DNA of 19,329 nt from JAZGDL01 sp036477795 (GTDB lineage Bacteria; Planctomycetota; Phycisphaerae; UBA1845), in NCBI GenBank assembly GCA_036477795.1, contig JAZGDL010000428.1, positions 1 through 19,329 of the forward strand, read 5' to 3'. Within the stretch, counting starts at the first letter, position 1; the number at the start of each line of letters is the position of its first letter. The notes under the pieces are model-generated. The model did no database searches. It was given only the letters and a program-made list of their open reading frames with translations, and was not told where the DNA came from. A program made the translations under genes and the position numbers. Shown here piece after piece: positions 7,490 to 13,646 of this stretch.

Positions 7490-8119
7490 ATGGGGAGATA
7501 CACCGGAGCTGTATGCCGGCTTTGTCGGCGAGAGGGAGTCAAGTTGATGCTCAAGGGCATCCGCTGTGAGTCGGCGAAATGCCCGATGGAACGGCAGTGG
7601 CGGAACAAGCCGCCCGGGATGCATTCCTGGCGCCGCGGCCGGGTCAGCAATTATGGCGTGCGGCTGCGCGAGAAGCAGAAGGTCAAGCGCTATTGCGGCT
7701 TGTTCGAGAAGCAGTTCATGCTCTGCTTCAGGACCGCTACCAAGGCCCCCGGCAACACCGGTGAGGAGCTTCTGCAACTACTGGAACGTCGGCTGGACAA
7801 CGTGGTGTGGAAACTCTCGTTCACGCCGTCACGCCCCACCGCCCGGCAGGCCATCGTCCACGGACACATCACCGTGAACGGGCGCAAGGTGGATCGTCCA
7901 GGCTATCGCGTGTCGCCGGGCGACGCCGTGGGCGTGCGGTCGACGGAGCGGAGCCAGAAGTTTATCAAGACCTTGATGGGAGACAGTCCGCCCCCCCTTC
8001 AGTCCTGGCTGGAACGGGACACCGGCAAGCTTGAAGGGCGGGTTGTGTCATTGCCGACACGCGAGCACGTTCAGATCCCGGTCGAGGAGCAACTCATCGT
8101 CGAGATGTGCAGCCGGTGA
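7490..8119 (+). CDS. rpsD: Ribosomal protein S4, zinc-binding form (uS4)
   Basis: This is uS4, a primary 16S rRNA binder and assembly initiator. In other bacteria it also represses translation of the alpha operon. The 209-residue protein starts at ATG 7490. The frame is open upstream through rpsK, but those codons are a shadow of that gene. A full N-terminal zinc site is present: C9 and C12 (CRLC) with C26 and C31. The S4 RNA-binding domain follows, roughly residues 98-160, with LERRLDNVVWKLSFTPSRPT, ARQAIVHGHITVNGRKVDRP and GYRVSPGD. A GGGAAA stretch lies just before the start. Confidence 0.97.
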   Translation: MGRYTGAVCRLCRREGVKLMLKGIRCESAKCPMERQWRNKPPGMHSWRRGRVSNYGVRLREKQKVKRYCGLFEKQFMLCFRTATKAPGNTGEELLQLLERRLDNVVWKLSFTPSRPTARQAIVHGHITVNGRKVDRPGYRVSPGDAVGVRSTERSQKFIKTLMGDSPPPLQSWLERDTGKLEGRVVSLPTREHVQIPVEEQLIVEMCSR

Positions 8120-8203
8120 GGAACCATGACCCGGCCCGCCGAGCCCCGCCAGACGCGGTGGTGTCGGGCGCAAACCATACGAAACCCCTGGGAGGTCTGC
8201 TCA

Positions 8204-9334
8204 ATGCGTATTAGATGGCGAGGCTTGGAGTTGCCGAGTGAAGTGGTGCTGGATGAGGCCTCCAGCACCGAAACCTACGGGCGGTTCATCATCGAGCCGT
8301 TCGAGCGCGGTTTCGGAACGACCATCGGAAACTCGCTGCGACGCGTTCTGCTGTCCAGCATCGAGGGCGCCGCGGTGTGCTGCGTCAGGATCGACGGAGC
8401 CGCACACGAATTCATGAGCCTGCCCGGTGTGCGCGAGGATGTAACCGACATCATTCTCAATACCAAGAGTCTGGTCATCCGTTGCGAGGCTGAAGATCGA
8501 AAGACCATGACGGTCTCTCGCAAGGGCAAGGGCGAAGTGCGGGCGGGCGATATCATCGCGGACCCCAGCATTGAGATATTTGACCCGGAACATTTGATCG
8601 CCACCCTCACCGATAACGTCGAGTTCAGCATGGAGATGGAAGTGCGCGCCGGCCGGGGCTATTGCACGGCCGCAGAGAACGCCGCACGCGAGCAGCAGAT
8701 CGGAGTGATCCCCGTCGATTCGGTCTTCTCGCCGGTCATCCGTGTGCGCTTTCGAACGGAAGACACCCGCGTGGGGCAGAGAGTGAATTATGACCGCTTG
8801 ATCCTGGAGGTGTGGACCGACGGCACCGTGTCACCGGACGATGCGGTTGTGGAAGCCTCCAAGATTCTGCGTAAACACCTCAGCCCGTTCATGCACTACC
8901 GCGAACTGGGCAGCGAATTGGTTCAGTCCTCGGCCCAGGCCCGAGTCGTTGTTCCGCAAATGAGCAACGAGCTCGAGGAGATGCTTAGCCGGGCCGTTGC
9001 GGACTTGGAGCTGTCGGTGCGGGCCGGCAATTGTCTTGACGCGGGCAGAATACTGACCGTGGGCGAACTGGTGCGCAAGACCGAAGCCGATCTGCTCCGC
9101 CTGCGCAGCTTCGGAAAAACGTCCTTGCGCGAGGTGCGCCGCAAGCTGGCCGATTGGAATCTGTCACTGGGTATGGTTTTTGAGTCGGATGAGGATGCCT
9201 TGGGCGAGACCGGCGAGGCTCCGCCGGAGACGCCCGGCGAAGTCGCCGCCAACCCAGGTTTGATTCCACCGCCGCTGGCTACCGACGTGGGCTCCAACCA
9301 GCAGCAGGTTTCTGTTCCGGTGGACCCCACCTGA
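8204..9334 (+). CDS. rpoA: DNA-directed RNA polymerase subunit alpha
   Basis: The alpha dimer scaffolds RNA polymerase assembly and its C-terminal domain contacts UP elements and activators. ATG 8204 is preceded by GGGAGGT at 8190-8196, which decides against an in-frame ATG at 8126 that would add 26 unrelated residues. The 376-residue protein has the N-terminal dimerisation domain with YGRFIIEPFERGFGTTIGNS and LRRVLLSSIEG. The helix-hairpin-helix C-terminal domain reads LELSVRAGNCLDAGRILTVG and then LLRLRSFGKTSLREVRRKL. It ends with a Pro/Glu/Gln-rich tail of about 45 residues after LSLGM, longer than in E. coli alpha and probably disordered. Confidence 0.97.
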   Translation: MRIRWRGLELPSEVVLDEASSTETYGRFIIEPFERGFGTTIGNSLRRVLLSSIEGAAVCCVRIDGAAHEFMSLPGVREDVTDIILNTKSLVIRCEAEDRKTMTVSRKGKGEVRAGDIIADPSIEIFDPEHLIATLTDNVEFSMEMEVRAGRGYCTAAENAAREQQIGVIPVDSVFSPVIRVRFRTEDTRVGQRVNYDRLILEVWTDGTVSPDDAVVEASKILRKHLSPFMHYRELGSELVQSSAQARVVVPQMSNELEEMLSRAVADLELSVRAGNCLDAGRILTVGELVRKTEADLLRLRSFGKTSLREVRRKLADWNLSLGMVFESDEDALGETGEAPPETPGEVAANPGLIPPPLATDVGSNQQQVSVPVDPT

Positions 9335-9407
9335 CAGTTGAGGGTATATTACTGGTGCCGTTAGAAACGAGAAAACCCCGGATCGGGCGCACCGGAGATG
9401 GGCAACG

Positions 9408-10067
9408 ATGAATCATAGAATATCGCAACGCAAACTCAACCGGACTTCATCACACCGCAGGGCCATGCAGCGAAATATGGCGCAGTCGCTCTTCGAGCAT
9501 GGACAGATACGTACGACGGTTCCAAAGGCCAAAGACATCCGCCCGTTCGCCGAGCGCTTGATCACGCTGGCCAAACGCGCCCGGCAGGGAAGCCTCATTG
9601 CACGGCGCAGACTCCATAAGCTCATGGGGGAACGGTCGTACATCCTCGCGGAACATCGCAGCACTTATGAGGCGATGTCCGATGCCGGCAGGCGGCACAC
9701 CCTGGCGGCCCGTAGCGGGCGCCGCTACCGCGCCAACAGCCCCAAGGGTCGCCTGGAGTTCACCGGTGAGAGCATCACTCACCGCCTGATTAACACCGTT
9801 GCACCCAGGTACGAGGGACGCGACGGCGGCTATACCCGTCTGATCAAGTTATCGACCCGCCGGGTGGGCGACCGCAGCTTTCTGGCTGTGGTTCAGTTGG
9901 TCGGTGGTGAGGAGAGTCCCGGCAGCGTCACCAAGCCCGCCGCCGGCAGCCGCAAGCGCAAGGCCAACTCCCGGTACGCCGCCGCGGTCAAGGCCGCTAA
10001 GGCTTTCGCCGGCGCCAAGCGCGGGCCGGCCAAGGACGATAACGCATCGCCCGAAGAAGATACCTAG
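9408..10067 (+). CDS. rplQ: Ribosomal protein L17 (bL17), enlarged
   Basis: This is bL17, at the base of the exit tunnel. The N-terminus is unmistakable: the basic HRISQRKLNRTSSHRRAMQR block, then LFEHGQIRTTVPKAKDIRPF and AERLITLAKRARQG. The protein has 219 residues against about 115-130 in most bacteria. Two additions explain this: about 40 extra residues (roughly 75-120, including a Gly/Arg-rich RSGRRYRANSPKGRLEF) before the conserved INTVAPRYEGRDGGYTRLIK, and a Lys/Ala-rich C-terminal tail of about 50 residues ending acidic. The TAG stop falls inside the terminal inverted repeat of the adjacent element at 10064. Confidence 0.93.
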   Translation: MNHRISQRKLNRTSSHRRAMQRNMAQSLFEHGQIRTTVPKAKDIRPFAERLITLAKRARQGSLIARRRLHKLMGERSYILAEHRSTYEAMSDAGRRHTLAARSGRRYRANSPKGRLEFTGESITHRLINTVAPRYEGRDGGYTRLIKLSTRRVGDRSFLAVVQLVGGEESPGSVTKPAAGSRKRKANSRYAAAVKAAKAFAGAKRGPAKDDNASPEEDT

Positions 10068-10205
10068 TGTAGTGTTTCATTCAGATGGCATATTATCCGA
10101 GACCCGACCGTAAGGGAGGGTAAACGCTACGCCCCGGCGGAACCGCTCCCTCACGGTCGCGGCTCGGTTCGCGAAGAATGGACCAACTCCGAGACACTAC
10201 ACTAG
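10064..10205. repeat. Nested palindromic element downstream of rplQ
   Basis: A perfect 12-bp terminal inverted repeat, CTAGTGTAGTGT (10064-10075) and its reverse complement (10194-10205), encloses about 118 bp. A second inverted repeat lies inside: CGACCGTAAGGGAG (10105-10118) pairs with CTCCCTCACGGTCG (10146-10159) with one mismatch, and CCGAG/CTCGG extends the stem outward to about 10098-10167. No ORF fits within it. Both ends carry CTAG, and the left CTAG contains the rplQ stop codon. It may also act as a transcription barrier at the end of the ribosomal operon, since no classical T-run terminator was found there. Confidence 0.75.
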
Positions 10206-10232
10206 TGTTCCGTTTCCTGGCGAGATGGACTC

Positions 10233-10658
10233 ATGGCGGCCAACGATGATTGCATCTTCTGTAAAATCATAGCCGGCCGGCTTCCTGCCAACGTTGTGCT
10301 GGATACCGATGACGCCCTGGCCTTCCTCGACATCGCCCCGCTCGCCGACGGCCACACCCTGCTGATCCCCAAGCGTCATTTCAGTGACCTGGTGGAGATG
10401 TCCGCCGAAAGCGTTCAGCGGTTGCTCAGACATCTGCCGACACTCGCCCATGCCGTCCAATCCGCCACCGGAGCCGCCGGCTTCAACATACTGCTGGCCA
10501 ACGGCGCCGTGGCGGGACAGGTGGTCAATCACCTCCACTTCCACATCATTCCGCGCGACGCCGATGATGGTCTGGGCTTCCGATGGAACAGCAAGAGTTA
10601 TGCCGACGGCGTCGCCGAGTCACTCCGGCAACGGATCCAGACCGGACTAGCCGACTGA
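10233..10658 (+). CDS. HIT-family nucleotide-binding hydrolase (HinT-like)
   Basis: This is a histidine-triad protein of 141 residues. Such proteins hydrolyse nucleoside phosphoramidates or related dinucleotide substrates using a nucleophilic histidine. The triad reads HLHFHIIP (H100, H102, H104). A zinc site typical of HinT branches is visible as C7 and C10 (CIFC) with H49 and H100. The N-terminus DCIFCKIIAGRLPANVV and the LLIPKRHF segment are standard. Only a weak ribosome binding site (GGCGAGATGG) precedes ATG 10233. The gene stands alone after the palindromic element and is 72 nt before the HAD gene. The exact substrate cannot be read from sequence. Confidence 0.93.
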   Translation: MAANDDCIFCKIIAGRLPANVVLDTDDALAFLDIAPLADGHTLLIPKRHFSDLVEMSAESVQRLLRHLPTLAHAVQSATGAAGFNILLANGAVAGQVVNHLHFHIIPRDADDGLGFRWNSKSYADGVAESLRQRIQTGLAD

Positions 10659-10695
10659 GCAGCACCAATTCCATTTGGAACTTGCCGGCGTTCTG

Positions 10696-10724
10696 TTGGA
10701 AGGTGAGCCCGGTCTCGGTATGAT
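10696..10724 (+). promoter_or_regulatory. Predicted sigma70-type promoter for the HAD gene
   Basis: TTGGAA (10696-10701) and TATGAT (10719-10724) are separated by exactly 17 bp. They match the -35 and -10 consensus hexamers at 4 and 5 of 6 positions. The expected start of transcription, about 7 nt after the -10 box, coincides with the GTG start codon at 10731. This would produce a leaderless mRNA, which fits the lack of a properly spaced Shine-Dalgarno sequence. Confidence 0.5.
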
Positions 10725-10730
10725 GACCAC

Positions 10731-11417
10731 GTGGCCGGGGGCAAGTACAAAGCAGTCTTCTTGGATTTCTACGGTACGGTGGCCGACGGTGATGCCGAGG
10801 CCGTCGAGCGGGTCTGCGCCCGGGTCGTCGCTGACTACGGCATGACCCTGTCCGCCGGTGAGCTGGCGGTTCAATGGGGAAGCCGCTTCTTCGAATCGGT
10901 CGACGCCTGTCATCGCGCAGGTTTTCGAACTCTGTACGCCTGTGAGTGTGACAGCCTGGTGGAGACCTGCCTGCCGCTGTGCGGTAGAATCGACCCGGCC
11001 CCCTACGCCGATGAGCTGGCGGACTATATGCGCGTGCCGCCGTTGCACCCCGAAGCCAAGGAGGTGCTTCGCCAACTTACAGTTCCGGTCTGCTGCGTAT
11101 CGAACGCCGACAGCGACCATCTGGAGGCGGCTATCGCCCATCATCAGCTTGCGTTCGCGGAAGTTGTGTGCAGCGAAGACGTCCGGTTCTACAAGCCCGA
11201 GTCAGAAATCTTCGAGCGTGCGCTGGCTCGGATGGGCCTGGACGCCGATGAGGTGGTTCATGTCGGCGACTCTCTGCACAGCGATGTGCAAGGGGCACGC
11301 GCAGCCGGGATCGACGCCATTTGGGTATGCCGGGACCGAAGAATATTCGACAAAGGCCGCGGCCAGGCCGATCATAAGATCAGTTCACTAAAAGAGTTGC
11401 AGTCCTTCCTGGTCTAG
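10731..11417 (+). CDS. HAD-superfamily hydrolase with DxY motif I
   Basis: This is a 228-residue haloacid dehalogenase-type hydrolase. Motif I is LDFYGTVADG with the nucleophile D12. The second acid usual in phosphatases is replaced by Tyr14, as in L-2-haloacid dehalogenases and some other subfamilies. Motif II is VSNAD, motif III is the lysine in FYKPESEIFERAL, and motif IV is HVGDSLHSDVQGARAAGID. The region between motifs I and II is a helical cap (C1 type). Start GTG 10731 is forced by motif I lying 11 residues in, and no other start codon in this frame fits. Substrate is unknown: the DxY motif argues against a standard acid-base phosphatase mechanism but does not prove dehalogenation. Confidence 0.88.
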   Translation: MAGGKYKAVFLDFYGTVADGDAEAVERVCARVVADYGMTLSAGELAVQWGSRFFESVDACHRAGFRTLYACECDSLVETCLPLCGRIDPAPYADELADYMRVPPLHPEAKEVLRQLTVPVCCVSNADSDHLEAAIAHHQLAFAEVVCSEDVRFYKPESEIFERALARMGLDADEVVHVGDSLHSDVQGARAAGIDAIWVCRDRRIFDKGRGQADHKISSLKELQSFLV

Positions 11418-11466
11418 CCGGGGGCCTCCCAAAGGGCCAAGGAGTGCCTGCAAAACGGGCGATAAC

Positions 11467-11495
11467 TTGCCAAATGCCCGAACATGTGGTATTAT
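11467..11495 (+). promoter_or_regulatory. Predicted sigma70-type promoter for the Ser/Arg-rich TPR gene
   Basis: TTGCCA (11467-11472) and TATTAT (11490-11495) are 17 bp apart and each matches consensus at 5 of 6 positions. They lie in a locally AT-rich stretch within an otherwise GC-rich region. Transcription would start near 11502, giving a leader of about 67 nt that ends in AAGGAAAGG before ATG 11569. Confidence 0.55.
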
Positions 11496-11568
11496 TTAAC
11501 GTAGAGAGACTATTAACGGAGCCGAAAAGACGCTCCTTGGAAATTATTGGTAAGGAAAGGGCCCGGTC

Positions 11569-13446
11569 ATGAATACGTTATGGTGCAGGCGAATGTGGAT
11601 TGCCTTGTGCGTCGTGTCGATGGTGCTCGCTTCCACACCGTTGGCTGAGGCTCAAAAGTCACGGAGGTCCTCCAGGGGCCGGGTGGCGGGACGGTCCGGT
11701 GGGTCGGGACGATCGGTGCATAGCCGGGGCGGTCGATCTTCTGTCCGCTCTCGGGGCTCGGCTCGTTCTGCGGCACGCAGTTCTCGATCCAGGGGGATGC
11801 GCACCTATCGGGGCAGGTCATCTTCGCGGGCGGCATCGCGTAATGTTTCGCGGCCGCGGTCCAGGGGAAGGCGGAGCATGGGCGCTCGTTCCACATCGCG
11901 TGCTCCGCGTTCTTCGATGGGTCGGACTCGTTCTTCGCGGGCCAGCCGGTCGGTGAGCGGACGGGGCTCTGCGAGGTCACGAGGGCGGGTGGTGCTCAGG
12001 TCGCCGTCTTCGTCGAGCTTCGCTCGATCGAACAAGGGCGTTTCCAGCCGATCTTCGTCTGCGGTCCGACCATCGGGGACGTCGCAACGCGGTGTCGGAT
12101 CGTCGAGCATCCGGCGGGGAAGTCGTTCGTCGTCGAGTCGCGTTGGCTCAGTCTGGCGCCGTTCATCGGCGTCGTTTCCTCGTTCATCGGTCCAGGCTGG
12201 ACGGATCGCCAGGCGGCCGCAAGGCGCCGCGCGGTCGATCCTTACGCCGGGTCGTGGTGTCAGTTCGTCCGTCGCGCGACTGAATCAGTACAGTACCGGA
12301 TCGGGAGCGCTCCGCAGTCGGCGAACTTCGGCAACTTCGATCGGCAAGTCCCGGGGGCTGGCTTCGTCGATCGGGGGCAGGACGCCGCGCGGAGAATGGT
12401 ACACCAGGGGCGGCACATCTCAACTGCAACGACCGGGCTCCATAGACCTGTCGTACTCTGCTGTCGACCGCGACAAGTATGTTCGAGGCGGTTTGCGCTT
12501 GGATGGGCGTGGAATCCGGGCCTACTACGATCGCGGGCGCTTGGGCCACTATGGAGTATACGGGCATGGCTACGGCGGCCACCATTACCGAGATCACCAC
12601 CATGGCAATCATTTCTCTTTCGGGCTCGGGCTTCATGGTGAGTTTTATAGCGGCTACTACTATCCCTACGGGTACGCGAGCCATTATGACAGGTACTACT
12701 ATCGATACCCGTATCACTACGTGACGATTCATGACCAGGTGCCCTACTGGACAGTGTACGCTGAACAACCAGTGGTTGAGACGGTTTACGTTGAGGTCCC
12801 TGGGCAGACGGTGTATGTCGAGGAGCCGGCATACCAGGAAACGACTGGTGTGGCGGGCGCGCCCATCCGAAACGGTGTGTCGACTGATTTCGTCGGGCCG
12901 TCGCTTCCTGCGGACGGTGTCGGCACAGCGTTGGAACCGGCGGATGATGGTGCGATTCAGGTGGCGCCGCAAGAGCGCATTCCCGTCAACAACGCGTGGC
13001 TGGCTACGGGAGAGAATGCTTTCAGAAGGGCAGAGTATGAGCAGGCCCGGCAGGCGCTTTCCTACGCGGTGCTGGAGGAGCCGGAGAACGGTTTCGCTCA
13101 GCTTGCCTACGGGCTGGTGCATATGGTTCTGAAGGATTATACGGCGGCGGCGGATGCCGTGCGTCGGGGCCTGCGGTTTGCGCCCGACGTGGTGGATCGG
13201 CCGATCGATATCACCCGGCAGTTCGGTGATGTGCAGGAACTGTCCAGGCATATTCAGGCACTGCAGTTGCATCTTGCGGCGGAACCGTCGGATGCGGACG
13301 CGTGGTTCGTACTGGGGTATGTGCAGTACTCCAGCGGTCGTCCGGAGGAAGCGGCACGGGCGTACAGCAAGGCCGCGTCCCTGAATCCGGCCGATCCATA
13401 CGCGCCGGTCCTGCGCGACGCAGCCAATCGCGTGCAGGTGCGTTAG
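11569..13446 (+). CDS. Secreted Ser/Arg/Gly-rich protein with C-terminal TPR repeats
   Basis: This is a 625-residue exported protein of unknown function. A signal peptide spans residues 1-28, with a hydrophobic core at 10-24 and probable cleavage after AEA. Residues 29 to about 290 are extremely basic and low in complexity, dominated by Ser, Arg and Gly in RS, SR and RG runs. Residues about 315-390 are rich in Tyr, His and Gly (for example GHYGVYGHGYGGHHYRDHHH). A Val/Tyr/Glu segment follows (TVYVE occurs twice near 402-420), and about 474-625 forms at least three TPR-like helical pairs such as AEYEQARQALSYAVLEEPEN and RPEEAARAYSKAASLNPADP. The Tyr-rich plus TPR layout resembles exported planctomycete proteins known to me, but the long Ser/Arg block is unusual. 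A good promoter and ribosome binding site precede it. Polyanion or surface binding is only a guess. Confidence 0.85.
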   Translation: MNTLWCRRMWIALCVVSMVLASTPLAEAQKSRRSSRGRVAGRSGGSGRSVHSRGGRSSVRSRGSARSAARSSRSRGMRTYRGRSSSRAASRNVSRPRSRGRRSMGARSTSRAPRSSMGRTRSSRASRSVSGRGSARSRGRVVLRSPSSSSFARSNKGVSSRSSSAVRPSGTSQRGVGSSSIRRGSRSSSSRVGSVWRRSSASFPRSSVQAGRIARRPQGAARSILTPGRGVSSSVARLNQYSTGSGALRSRRTSATSIGKSRGLASSIGGRTPRGEWYTRGGTSQLQRPGSIDLSYSAVDRDKYVRGGLRLDGRGIRAYYDRGRLGHYGVYGHGYGGHHYRDHHHGNHFSFGLGLHGEFYSGYYYPYGYASHYDRYYYRYPYHYVTIHDQVPYWTVYAEQPVVETVYVEVPGQTVYVEEPAYQETTGVAGAPIRNGVSTDFVGPSLPADGVGTALEPADDGAIQVAPQERIPVNNAWLATGENAFRRAEYEQARQALSYAVLEEPENGFAQLAYGLVHMVLKDYTAAADAVRRGLRFAPDVVDRPIDITRQFGDVQELSRHIQALQLHLAAEPSDADAWFVLGYVQYSSGRPEEAARAYSKAASLNPADPYAPVLRDAANRVQVR

Positions 13447-13484
13447 CGCTTCGATTGACAGGTTGGGGAATATCTGGTGAGAGG

Positions 13485-13514
13485 GCGCCGGGCCGCCTTG
13501 GGCGGTTCCGGCGC
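13485..13514 (+). terminator. Possible hairpin terminator after the TPR gene
   Basis: GCGCCGG (13485-13491) pairs with CCGGCGC (13508-13514), and the stem continues with CCGCC/GGCGG across a small bulge, closing a short loop about 40 nt after the stop. The stem is strong, but only a weak T-containing stretch follows, so intrinsic termination is uncertain. Confidence 0.35.
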
Positions 13515-13537
13515 TTGGTTTGCGCCGCTGGGCGGGG

Positions 13538-13626
13538 GAGAAAAAGGGGTCAGGCTACTTTTTAGTGAGTTGCAGTGAGAAACGACCGGAGAGGACCGAG
13601 AAAAAGTAGCCTGACCCCTTTTTCTC
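13538..13626. repeat. Perfect 26-bp inverted repeat (REP-like palindrome)
   Basis: The left arm 13538-13563 and right arm 13601-13626 are exact reverse complements over 26 bp, separated by a 37-bp loop. The core of each arm contains GGGGTCAGGCTAC flanked by A- and T-runs. I recognise this core from dispersed bacterial palindromes of the type often associated with REP-associated (Y1) transposases, but no such transposase is in the window. The right arm ends about 20 bp before the amidohydrolase start codon, so in mRNA the hairpin would sit just upstream of its ribosome binding site. Confidence 0.8.
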
Positions 13627-13646
13627 TCCTGGCGAGTGGAGATTCC

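Noticed and set aside
11418..11466. Terminator after the HAD gene
   Set aside because: Only short G/C runs without a clear stem followed by T residues were seen.
12184..13272. Minus-strand open frame of 362 codons opposite the TPR gene
   Set aside because: The composition is rich in Arg, His and Pro as expected for an antisense shadow. The plus strand has a signal peptide, ribosome binding site, promoter and TPR repeats, so it is the coding strand.
13575..13646. 24 extra N-terminal codons of the amidohydrolase from ATG 13575
   Set aside because: These codons run through the right arm of a perfect inverted repeat, and a proper signal sequence with ribosome binding site starts at GTG 13647.
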